Positions 7,832-17,067 of a DNA stretch of 33,599 nucleotides are shown one piece after another. Within the stretch, counting starts at the first letter, position 1. Every line of letters begins with the position of its first letter. The notes under the pieces were generated by a model. It saw only the letters and a program-made list of their open reading frames with translations. It did not search any database and had not been told where the DNA came from. Source of the stretch: an uncultured Muribaculaceae bacterium. GTDB lineage: Bacteria; Bacteroidota; Bacteroidia; Bacteroidales; Muribaculaceae. Position numbers and translations under genes: made by a program. The DNA lies in assembly GCA_944321875.1 (NCBI GenBank), contig CALUMX010000034.1, positions 1 through 33,599 of the forward strand, written 5' to 3'.

Positions 7832-10800
7832 ATGAAGAATATCTTAGGCCTTGATTTAGGCACAAACAGCATTGGCTGGGCGCTTGTGGCACAGTCTGAT
7901 GAGGTCTCTAAAATAATAAAGGCAGGCACACGTGTAGTACCTACCGATAGCACAGACCTTAGTAATTTTGACCAAGGAAAAACCGTATCGGCTACGGGTG
8001 ACCGTACGACAAAACGTATAGGCCGTCGTCGGTTGGAGCGTGCCCATCTCCGTCGCGAACGCTTGTTTAAGGTGTTCCATGTACTTGGATGGCTGCCGGC
8101 TCATTTTGAGTCGCAGATTGATTTTGAGCAGGGTCGTGCGAAATTCCGCGACGGCGCTGAGCCGAAGTTGGCGTGGGCGTCTGCTCCTGACGGCAAATTG
8201 AATTTTTTATTCCGGCAGGCTTTTGAGGAGATGCTGGCCGACTTTGCGCGTTGTCAGCCGGAGCTGGTGGCGGACGGGCGGAAAGTTCCTTATGACTGGA
8301 CCGTTTATTATTTGCGTAAAAAGGCGCTGACGCAACCTATCTCGCCGATGGAGCTGGCGTGGGTGTTGCTCCATTTCAATCAGAAGCGTGGCTACAATCA
8401 GCAGCGTGGTGACGAACTCTCACAGGCCGACGACAAGAAGGACGAGGAATACCGCCGGTTGGAGGTCAAGGCTGTTCGGTTGCTCGACAAAAAGGGCAAA
8501 GGCGGAAAGAAAGTTTATGAACTGGATTTCGGCGACGGTCTGACCAAGGAAGAGGAGTCGAAAGAGCCTATCGATGACTGGGTAGGGATGGTCAAGGAAT
8601 ATGTCGTGACCACTAAGCGGACAGCTAAAGGCGAGATAAAGCGTACGTTCCGGAAACTGAATGGTGATGAGTGGATTTGTCTGAAGAAACGTACGGAGAA
8701 GGACCTTGCCGACAGCGGAAAGACTGTCGGTGAATTCATTTATGACACCCTCCTGAAAGAACCGTCAGTGAAGGTGCGCGGACAATTGGTGCGAACCATC
8801 GACCGTTGCCATTATCGTTCCGAGGTGGAGAAGATTTTGGAGGTTCAGCAACGTTTCCATCCTGAGACGTTCTCCGATACAGAACTTTACAGCCGCTGCT
8901 TACAGGTGCTTTACCCCTCTAATGAAGTGCATCGAAATGCGTTGGAGCGTCGCAATTTGGTGAAGCTGCTGGTCGATGACGTGTTGTTTTATCAGCGTCC
9001 GTTGCGCAGCCAAAAATCTCTGATTGCAGATTGTCCGTTTGAGCGGTATACATACTATACGGATAAAGAACATAATGATGCGGCAGAAGCTCCGTTGAAG
9101 TGCATTCCGAAATCGCATCCTCTTTTTGAGGAGTTGCGTCTGTGGCAGTTTATTGGCAACCTGCGTATATATGCGTTGCGGGATAACGGAAAGGATGAGG
9201 ATGTTACCGCACACTACTTAGCTACGGATGTGGATTATGTAGAACTATTTGATGAGCTGAGAAGCAAGAAATCCATCAAACAAGATGCTTTGCTCCGTAT
9301 TTTTAAATTGAAAGCCGATACACATCGGTGGAACTATCCGACCGACAAGGAATATGACTGCTGTCCGACGCGTGCGGAGATTCTTGCCAAGCTGAAGACG
9401 TTGAATATTAAATTGACCGATGAGTTGGAGTTGAAGTTATGGAAACTGCTTTACTCCATATCGAGCGTCGAGGAATTGGGCAAGGCGTTGCGCACGTTTG
9501 CTGAGAAGCGTGGGTTTGATGCCGATGCGTTTGCGACGGCGCTGATGAAGATGAAACCGTTTGCTCAGGGCTATGGCGCTTACTCTGCAAAGGCGGTTAA
9601 GAAGCTGTTGTCGGTGATGCGAAGAGGACGTTATTGGTCGGTTGATGCCATTGATTCGGAGACGCGGGCGCGCATGGCTCGTTTCGTTGCCGGTGATACA
9701 GACGGCTTGGTTCCTGAAAAGATGGTGGAAAGACTGCCACGTTTCGCCTCTGATTCCGATTTCGCAGGATTGCCGCTCTGGCTGGCAGGTTATGTGGTTT
9801 ATGGGCGACATTCGGAGTCGGCCGACGCCGTAAAATGGGAGACTCCTGATGACCTTTCAAAATATATCAAAGATTTCCGTCAGCATTCGCTCCGCAATCC
9901 GATTGTAGAGACAGTGGTGATGGAAACGCTCCGCGTGGTCCGCGATGTTTGGACGCAGTTCGGGCAGATTGATGAGATTCATGTCGAGATGGGACGTGAG
10001 ATGAAGTTGACGGGTGAGGAACGCAAAAAACGTTACGACCAGATGGCTCTGAATGAGCGGACAAATCTGCGCATACGGAAATTGTTGGAGGAGTTCCTCC
10101 GTCCGGAGTTCGGCGTGGAGGGCGTGAGACCGCAATCCCCGCGTCATCAGGACTTGATGCGCATTTATGAAGAGCAAGCCCTCTCGTATCTCAACGAGGA
10201 AACGAATGCGGATGACCGCGCTCTTGTGGAGAAAATGTTAAAAGAACCGTCTTCGGCTTCGGTCAGTGAGTTTCTGCGCTATAAGCTCTGGTTGGAGCAG
10301 AAATGTTGCTCACCCTATACGGGACAGATGATTTCGCTTGCCCGCCTGTTTACGGAGGATTATGAAGTGGAGCATGTCATTCCGCGTGCCCGTTTCTTTG
10401 ACGATTCTCTTTCTAACAAGGTCATTTGTGAGGCAGCCGTCAACCGAGAGAAGAAAAATTTGCTCGGTCACGAATTTATTCAGAAGCAGGGCGGCATGAT
10501 TGTCCAAACCGGCGGCGGACGCTCCGTAAGGGTTTTCACCTTGCCGGAATATGAGGCGCATGTAGTGAAGAATTTCATCGGAAAGAAACGCCACAAACTG
10601 CTTCTTGACGAAATCCCGGAGGCGTTTGTGGAGCGTCAGCTGAACGATACGCGCTACATTACGCGCTTCGTTACGCATCTGCTTTCCAATGTGGTTCGGG
10701 AGGAAGTTGCTCAGGGCCGCTACGAGGAGGAAGCGGTGTCGAAGCATCTGATTGTATGCACCGGTGGTGTTACCGACCGGTTGAAGAAGGATTGGGGTGT

Positions 10801-12307
10801 CAACGATGTGTGGAGCGAATTGATGGCTCCACGTTACAAGCGGCTTAATGAAAAGTTGGAGAATGATAAAAATGCTCCGTATCGACCGGGCAGTTTCGGC
10901 GAGGAAGTGGAGAACCAGGGTCGACGTTATTTCCGTTGCAGCGTACCGATGGCATTGCAGTCCGGTTTCAACAAGAAACGCATCGACCATCGTCATCATG
11001 CGATGGATGCCATTGTGATTGCCTGCGCCACGCGCAATCATGTCAACTATCTCAATAACGAGTCGGCACGGAAGGGAGCGGCGGTCAGCCGGGCGGATTT
11101 GAAGCGCATGCTCTGTCTGCCTGATTCCCAGCTATGCCGTAAACCGTGGCGCACGTTCACGCAGGATGTCCGTCAGGCGTTGGAGGAGATTGTGGTTTCC
11201 TTTAAGCAGAATCTCCGCACATTGAATAAGGCGGCTAACTATTCGGAGCGTTTTGTCGATGGAAAGAAGCAGCGCGTCAAGCAGTTGACGGAGAATTATG
11301 CCATCCGTAAGCCATTGCATAAAGAGACATACTATGGTCATGTTAATCTCCGACGTACTCGGATGGTGTCGTTGAAGACGGCCTTGAAGGATGTGGCAGC
11401 AGTGGTTGATAAGGTGTTGCGTCAGCAATTGCAGGATGCTCTCAATGAGTGTGGCGGTAGCGCTACAAAAGCAGAGAAGTGGCTGATTGCCCGCGATGAA
11501 GGAACCTTTGCCTTGCCGGCACAGGTAGAGGTGGCTTATTTCACTGATGATAATCAAGATACGCGTTTGGTGGCTTCTCGCAAGCCAATTGATGCGTCGT
11601 TCAATATCAAGAAAATTACAGAGAATGTTACGGATACAGGTATTCAGAAAATTATGCTCAACCACTTGAAGCGTTATGGGGATGACCCGAAGGACGCCTT
11701 TTCGCCGGAAGGTATTGAGCTGATGAACCGTAATATTGTCGAGTTGAATGGTGGTAAGCCGCATAAGCCTATTTATAAAGTGAGAGTGACAGATGCTTTG
11801 GGCTTGAAGTTTGCTGTGGGTACCAGTCATTGCAAATCGAAGCAATTTGTCGAGGCGGAGAAAGGCACCAATCTTTACTATGCGGTTTATTTAAATGAGA
11901 AAGGTGAACGGGAATTCCGTACGATTCCGTTGAGTGAGGTCATTGCCCAACAAAAAATGGGATTGCATCCGGTTCCTCCAAAGAATGAAAAGGGTAGTCG
12001 TTTGTTCTTCTTCCTTTCTCCGGGCGACTTGGTTTATGTGCCGACGGAGGATGAGCGGGAATGCGGTCGAATATCCTTGCCATTGGATTTGAAGAGGATA
12101 TATAAGATGGTATCAAGTACGAAAAAACAATGTTTTTTTGTACAAGTAATGGTTGCTAAGACAATTGCTCCGGAATATGAGTTTGGTGCTTTAAATAAAG
12201 AAGAACGTGCATTAACCGGTGAGATGATAGCAAAGACGTGCGTGCCGATAACGGTGGACCGTTTGGGTAATATTGTTTCAGTCGGGCGGTTGGAACAAAT
12301 ACGATAA
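7832..12307 (+). CDS. cas9: Cas9 endonuclease, type II-C
   Basis: The 1491-residue protein is an RNA-guided DNA endonuclease. Visible parts in order: RuvC-I (ILGLDLGTNSIGWALV, catalytic D8), Arg-rich bridge helix (TTKRIGRRRLERAHLRRERL), a long alpha-helical recognition lobe, RuvC-II (IHVEMGREM, E719), HNH (YEVEHVIPRARFFDDSLSNK, catalytic H848), RuvC-III (DHRHHAMDAIVIACA, H1056 and D1059), then a C-terminal PAM-interacting region of about 400 residues. All catalytic residues are present, so it should be active. The absence of csn2 and cas4 and the cas9-cas1-cas2 order indicate subtype II-C. It is at the large end for II-C; Neisseria and Campylobacter enzymes are about 1000-1080 residues, Bacteroidetes ones often about 1400. 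The PAM is not predictable by eye. Confidence 0.98.
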   Translation: MKNILGLDLGTNSIGWALVAQSDEVSKIIKAGTRVVPTDSTDLSNFDQGKTVSATGDRTTKRIGRRRLERAHLRRERLFKVFHVLGWLPAHFESQIDFEQGRAKFRDGAEPKLAWASAPDGKLNFLFRQAFEEMLADFARCQPELVADGRKVPYDWTVYYLRKKALTQPISPMELAWVLLHFNQKRGYNQQRGDELSQADDKKDEEYRRLEVKAVRLLDKKGKGGKKVYELDFGDGLTKEEESKEPIDDWVGMVKEYVVTTKRTAKGEIKRTFRKLNGDEWICLKKRTEKDLADSGKTVGEFIYDTLLKEPSVKVRGQLVRTIDRCHYRSEVEKILEVQQRFHPETFSDTELYSRCLQVLYPSNEVHRNALERRNLVKLLVDDVLFYQRPLRSQKSLIADCPFERYTYYTDKEHNDAAEAPLKCIPKSHPLFEELRLWQFIGNLRIYALRDNGKDEDVTAHYLATDVDYVELFDELRSKKSIKQDALLRIFKLKADTHRWNYPTDKEYDCCPTRAEILAKLKTLNIKLTDELELKLWKLLYSISSVEELGKALRTFAEKRGFDADAFATALMKMKPFAQGYGAYSAKAVKKLLSVMRRGRYWSVDAIDSETRARMARFVAGDTDGLVPEKMVERLPRFASDSDFAGLPLWLAGYVVYGRHSESADAVKWETPDDLSKYIKDFRQHSLRNPIVETVVMETLRVVRDVWTQFGQIDEIHVEMGREMKLTGEERKKRYDQMALNERTNLRIRKLLEEFLRPEFGVEGVRPQSPRHQDLMRIYEEQALSYLNEETNADDRALVEKMLKEPSSASVSEFLRYKLWLEQKCCSPYTGQMISLARLFTEDYEVEHVIPRARFFDDSLSNKVICEAAVNREKKNLLGHEFIQKQGGMIVQTGGGRSVRVFTLPEYEAHVVKNFIGKKRHKLLLDEIPEAFVERQLNDTRYITRFVTHLLSNVVREEVAQGRYEEEAVSKHLIVCTGGVTDRLKKDWGVNDVWSELMAPRYKRLNEKLENDKNAPYRPGSFGEEVENQGRRYFRCSVPMALQSGFNKKRIDHRHHAMDAIVIACATRNHVNYLNNESARKGAAVSRADLKRMLCLPDSQLCRKPWRTFTQDVRQALEEIVVSFKQNLRTLNKAANYSERFVDGKKQRVKQLTENYAIRKPLHKETYYGHVNLRRTRMVSLKTALKDVAAVVDKVLRQQLQDALNECGGSATKAEKWLIARDEGTFALPAQVEVAYFTDDNQDTRLVASRKPIDASFNIKKITENVTDTGIQKIMLNHLKRYGDDPKDAFSPEGIELMNRNIVELNGGKPHKPIYKVRVTDALGLKFAVGTSHCKSKQFVEAEKGTNLYYAVYLNEKGEREFRTIPLSEVIAQQKMGLHPVPPKNEKGSRLFFFLSPGDLVYVPTEDERECGRISLPLDLKRIYKMVSSTKKQCFFVQVMVAKTIAPEYEFGALNKEERALTGEMIAKTCVPITVDRLGNIVSVGRLEQIR

Positions 12308-12323
12308 TTATTTACTGGTAGAT

Positions 12324-12368
12324 AGCGGTGCGGTTTTCCGAAAGAGGGATGCCGCATCGCTCTTTTTT
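12324..12368 (+). terminator. Terminator after cas9
   Basis: A 10-bp stem (AGCGGTGCGG / CCGCATCGCT, one G-U pair) with an 18-nt loop is followed by CTTTTTT. It could attenuate rather than abolish read-through into cas1, since no obvious separate cas1 promoter is visible in the short remaining gap. Confidence 0.75.
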
Positions 12369-12408
12369 AGGGGGAATTACTGAGTATTAACCATAAAACA
12401 GAAAACGA

Positions 12409-13682
<1,274 letters not shown>

Positions 13683-13684
13683 AA

Positions 13685-13714
13685 CAGAAAATCCCGCCAA
13701 CGCGGGATTTTCTG
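13685..13714. terminator. Bidirectional terminator between cas2 and the array
   Basis: A perfect 13-bp stem (CAGAAAATCCCGC / GCGGGATTTTCTG) with loop CAAC lies 2 bp after the cas2 stop. T-rich stretches follow the GC core on both strands, so it can end cas2 transcription (+) and crRNA transcription (-), which converge here. Confidence 0.75.
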
Positions 13715-13790
13715 CATTCTGAAGAATGTTCATTTTTCTTTTCTAATGAATGGAGTAAATGATTGATAATATGCTTGTTATGCATATTGT
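13715..13790. promoter_or_regulatory. AT-rich leader-like region next to the array
   Basis: This 76-bp AT-rich stretch between the terminator and the first perfect repeat carries a small inverted repeat (CATTCT..AGAATG, 13715-13728). Because the degenerate repeat is at the opposite end of the array, this side is the likely site of new spacer insertion. Confidence 0.45.
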
Positions 13791-15445
13791 GGTGTATCCA
13801 CCCATTCAAAGTTACTAATTTGTAAGCAAATCACAACGAGCGAACCGCTTCGGAAATCCGGAGCGGTGGTGTATCCACCCATTCAAAGTTACTAATTTGT
13901 AAGCAAATCACAACGGAAGTAGGAATTGAGTATATAAGACGGATGGTGTATCCACCCATTCAAAGTTACTAATTTGTAAGCAAATCACAACTCGTCTTCA
14001 TTACTTATGGTGAGTTCTATCGGTGTATCCACCCATTCAAAGTTACTAATTTGTAAGCAAATCACAACTTGACTTCAATGGGAGTTTCTGATGATGGGTG
14101 TATCCACCCATTCAAAGTTACTAATTTGTAAGCAAATCACAACATGACAAACACCATTTTCATCCTTATCAAGGGTGTATCCACCCATTCAAAGTTACTA
14201 ATTTGTAAGCAAATCACAACCGTATGTATATCGACCGTTTTCAGAATCGGGTGTATCCACCCATTCAAAGTTACTAATTTGTAAGCAAATCACAACTGGC
14301 TTACGCCTCATCTCGACGTGTGCAGTGGTGTATCCACCCATTCAAAGTTACTAATTTGTAAGCAAATCACAACAAAATGAAGTCAAATCGTAAACATTTA
14401 AAGGTGTATCCACCCATTCAAAGTTACTAATTTGTAAGCAAATCACAACTCAGTTGAAGTCTTAAACTGAACATAACGGGTGTATCCACCCATTCAAAGT
14501 TACTAATTTGTAAGCAAATCACAACAACATCGACAACATCCTTTGTCCTTCTATTGGTGTATCCACCCATTCAAAGTTACTAATTTGTAAGCAAATCACA
14601 ACGCCAGCTGCATAAGTGCGGTACCAATAGCAGGTGTATCCACCCATTCAAAGTTACTAATTTGTAAGCAAATCACAACAACGTTGACAACATCCTTTGT
14701 CCTTCTATTGGTGTATCCACCCATTCAAAGTTACTAATTTGTAAGCAAATCACAACTAAGGGAGTCCTTTGTAGAGCGGAGTATATGGTGTATCCACCCA
14801 TTCAAAGTTACTAATTTGTAAGCAAATCACAACTGCAGTGTCGGAATACGGAAGCCGCTCCTAGGTGTATCCACCCATTCAAAGTTACTAATTTGTAAGC
14901 AAATCACAACTCAGTTGAAGTTTTAAATTGCACATATCGGGTGTATCCACCCATTCAAAGTTACTAATTTGTAAGCAAATCACAACTATCCCTGGAATGC
15001 TTTTTTTTGGAAAATGGTGTATCCACCCATTCAAAGTTACTAATTTGTAAGCAAATCACAACCGAAAATCCTCTGAATCTTCCAACAGTAAAGGTGTATC
15101 CACCCATTCAAAGTTACTAATTTGTAAGCAAATCACAACCATTGTCTACACTTGAGTTTCACAATCGCAGGTGTATCCACCCATTCAAAGTTACTAATTT
15201 GTAAGCAAATCACAACAATATATCGAGGCGTTGCAATTTCTTACGGGTGTATCCACCCATTCAAAGTTACTAATTTGTAAGCAAATCACAACGTTGCGGA
15301 TGTTGTAACGGTAAGCCTTACGGGTGTATCCACCCATTCAAAGTTACTAATTTGTAAGCAAATCACAACAGGAGCTTCATCGTCCGCAGCTTCATATCGG
15401 TGTATCCACCTATTCAAAGTTACTAATTTGCAAGCAAATCACACC
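13791..15445 (-). CRISPR. CRISPR array, 22 repeats of 47 nt, 21 spacers
   Basis: Twenty-one identical 47-nt repeats and one degenerate terminal repeat (15399-15445, three substitutions) alternate with 21 spacers of 28-30 nt, mostly 30. In crRNA orientation (minus strand) the repeat begins GTTGTGATTTGC, and its first 24 nt pair with the tracrRNA antirepeat. Counting from cas2, spacers 10 (14526-14555) and 12 (14680-14709) differ at only two positions, and spacers 9 (14450-14478) and 15 (14911-14939) at four. Each repeat contains TAACTTTG preceded at 19 bp by GTTG, i.e. a near-consensus promoter directed into the adjoining spacer. Spacer 1 (13838-13867) is strongly self-complementary. Confidence 0.99.
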
Positions 15446-15506
15446 CTGTATCCATACCTTAGCCTGATTGAACAACTAACGGACAAGGTAATGACTGCAA
15501 AACACG

Positions 15507-15845
15507 CTATCCGTTGTCTTTCCTGAACGGGTTGAAATCCGGGTCTTCATCTTCATCAACCACCCCGGCTAAATAGAGATTGGTGTTGGCTTCATCCTGC
15601 CAACGTTCAAATATCACACGGTCGGCCTCATCCTGTCGTTCTCGTTCTTCAGGTGTCATAGCGGCACGTTGGGCGGCGATGCGTTTGTCTACTTCTGCCC
15701 AATGCTTACGACTTTTATCTACTTCATCCAAATATTCATCAACGGATTTATAACCTACTTTAGCGTAGGTGTATTCACCTCCTTTGTATATTAAAGAAAC
15801 AATTTTATCTGTTTCATTTACTATTTTATATTTTCTTTTTTTCAT
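15507..15845 (-). CDS. Small acidic protein, candidate immunity protein for the ART module
   Basis: The 112-residue protein is not recognised. It has a basic N-terminus (MKKRKYKIV), a charged helical middle (MTPEERERQDEADRV) and an acidic tail (VVDEDEDPDFNPF). No signal peptide or membrane segment is seen. Its start overlaps the stop of the ADP-ribosyltransferase-like gene by 4 nt (ATGA), the arrangement usual for toxin-immunity pairs. This coupling is the only ground for calling it an immunity candidate. The 61 bp between its stop and the CRISPR array hold no visible feature. Confidence 0.75.
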   Translation of the reverse strand: MKKRKYKIVNETDKIVSLIYKGGEYTYAKVGYKSVDEYLDEVDKSRKHWAEVDKRIAAQRAAMTPEERERQDEADRVIFERWQDEANTNLYLAGVVDEDEDPDFNPFRKDNG

Positions 15846-16594
15846 TGCTCTATGAGTATAATTCGATATATTCCTTCTTCAAATTTCTTATCAAGGACCA
15901 AGAAATTTGTTCGCTTATCAAACAAAATTTCATACTGGTTCTCTAATGTAAAGATACCATTAAATTCCGAGATTTTACTAATGTCCCGACCGTTTTTACT
16001 CTGAATTTCAAAGATAACCCTCTTATAGCTTTTAGGAACTCCGACATGGGAAATAAACTTTCTTGGAGTATCTTCATACAAGCTGGATGACACAAAACCA
16101 TTGTCCGAAACAACATCGCCAATATGGTCAAGAAAACGTTCCTGTAGTTTCTTCATGCTCATGGTTTCACCACGATATACGATACCTTCATGCTTGGGGA
16201 GTTTGGCAAGAGCCTGGCTTATCAACGTACTCGCCACATCCACATACTCATCCTCTGTACCTTTGCGAAGCCTACGGTTTATCTCACGGCTGGTGGCTCC
16301 TTTATTTGTTTCTCCGACAGGCTGCGTATAAGCATTCACGGCAGCTTGCTGCACTTCCGGAATATCGGGATAAGTCTGATTATAATATTCCACACGGCTC
16401 ATGGCAAGGTTTGTCCTTCGTTTCCGCACAAAGGCCTTTTCTGTCTTGTTATACACATTCACTTTGAAATCCTCACGAATATACTTGCCATTATCACGAA
16501 TGAAGTAAGGAGAATTATCCCAACTTTTGGCCCGATGAATATTATCGTTTATCCATGCCTTGAACTCGTCGGACACGACCTTCACCTCGTTCAC
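15842..16594 (-). CDS. Orphan ADP-ribosyltransferase-like toxin module
   Basis: The 250-residue product shows the R-S-E arrangement of ADP-ribosylating exotoxins: R141 in VYRGE, the serine strand GFVSSSL (169-171) and ENQYEILF with Q220-x-E222, the QxE form known in C3-like enzymes. The first about 35 residues repeat the linker of the neighbouring MuF-JAB protein (VNEVK..DEFK.W, PYF.RDN), so this is a toxin tip without its delivery domain. The start is a GTG; the frame is open only nine codons further upstream, to a TAA at 16622-16624, with no better start. It may be a silent cassette unless the GTG works. Substrate and target are unknown. Confidence 0.75.
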   Translation of the reverse strand: MNEVKVVSDEFKAWINDNIHRAKSWDNSPYFIRDNGKYIREDFKVNVYNKTEKAFVRKRRTNLAMSRVEYYNQTYPDIPEVQQAAVNAYTQPVGETNKGATSREINRRLRKGTEDEYVDVASTLISQALAKLPKHEGIVYRGETMSMKKLQERFLDHIGDVVSDNGFVSSSLYEDTPRKFISHVGVPKSYKRVIFEIQSKNGRDISKISEFNGIFTLENQYEILFDKRTNFLVLDKKFEEGIYRIILIEQ

Positions 16595-16602
16595 GCTCTC
16601 AG
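16561..16602 (-). repeat. Linker direct repeat, copy 1
   Basis: This 42-nt segment matches 17781-17822 at 40 of 42 positions in the same orientation. Both copies encode the ESVNEVK..DEFK linker at the junction between delivery part and toxin tip. Confidence 0.9.
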
Positions 16603-16751
16603 CTATTCTTACAATGCTGTCTTATCCGTTCCTCAGCAATGTCGTAGTACTCCTTGTTAAGCTCGAAGCCTATATAATTACGGTTGGTATTGATATTGGT
16701 AACGGTGGTTGTTCCATCGACTTGACTTTTATCTACTTCGATAGCGATTCC
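16599..16751 (-). pseudogene. C-terminal remnant of a DNA adenine methyltransferase
   Basis: An open stretch of 50 codons with no start codon reads ...NTNRNYIGFELNKEYYDIAEERI and stops at 16599. This is the typical tail of DpnM/N6_N4 type DNA methyltransferases (aligned with GSGTTG.A...NRNFIG.E). The GSGTT motif is decayed to DGTTT, and everything upstream is missing, replaced by a stop at 16752. The stop falls inside the linker repeat, so the deletion or recombination junction may be nearby. Such phage methylase genes commonly sit in prophages. Confidence 0.7.
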
Positions 16752-16787
16752 CTATGCTTTTTCTAATTGAATTAGTAGTTACCATAT

Positions 16788-17054
16788 TCAATATTTATCT
16801 TCCATTGTCTGAACGCTCCCATTTTTTCCCTGTTCATACACAGTATCACCTACCTGCCCTTTAATGGGCAAATTGTGTTTCTGTGTGCCTCTAAGCAACT
16901 CGTCAGGAATGCCATCAGGATAAGCAACGCAATAATAGTCATCTGTATGAAAATGTTTGCAGTATGCGCATTGTGAAGTATACAAATTTAATATTTCATG
17001 TCTGTCATCAGTACATGAAATATTATTACCATTTTTATATAACCTCTTCACCAT
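16788..17054 (-). CDS. Small cysteine-rich protein, immunity candidate for the MuF-JAB protein
   Basis: The 88-residue protein contains a possible metal-binding cluster (CAYCKHFHTDDYYC, about residues 34-47), followed by VAYPDGIPDELLRGTQKH. It starts 13 bp after the MuF-JAB gene on the same strand, the usual place for an immunity gene. I do not recognise a named family. No signal peptide or membrane segment is seen. A zinc-ribbon-like phage protein is an alternative. Confidence 0.7.
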   Translation of the reverse strand: MVKRLYKNGNNISCTDDRHEILNLYTSQCAYCKHFHTDDYYCVAYPDGIPDELLRGTQKHNLPIKGQVGDTVYEQGKNGSVQTMEDKY

Positions 17055-17067
17055 AATGCAAATATAG

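Noticed and set aside
13683..13790. A csn2 or cas4 gene after cas2
   Set aside because: Only a terminator and an AT-rich leader-like stretch are present, so the system is II-C, not II-A or II-B.
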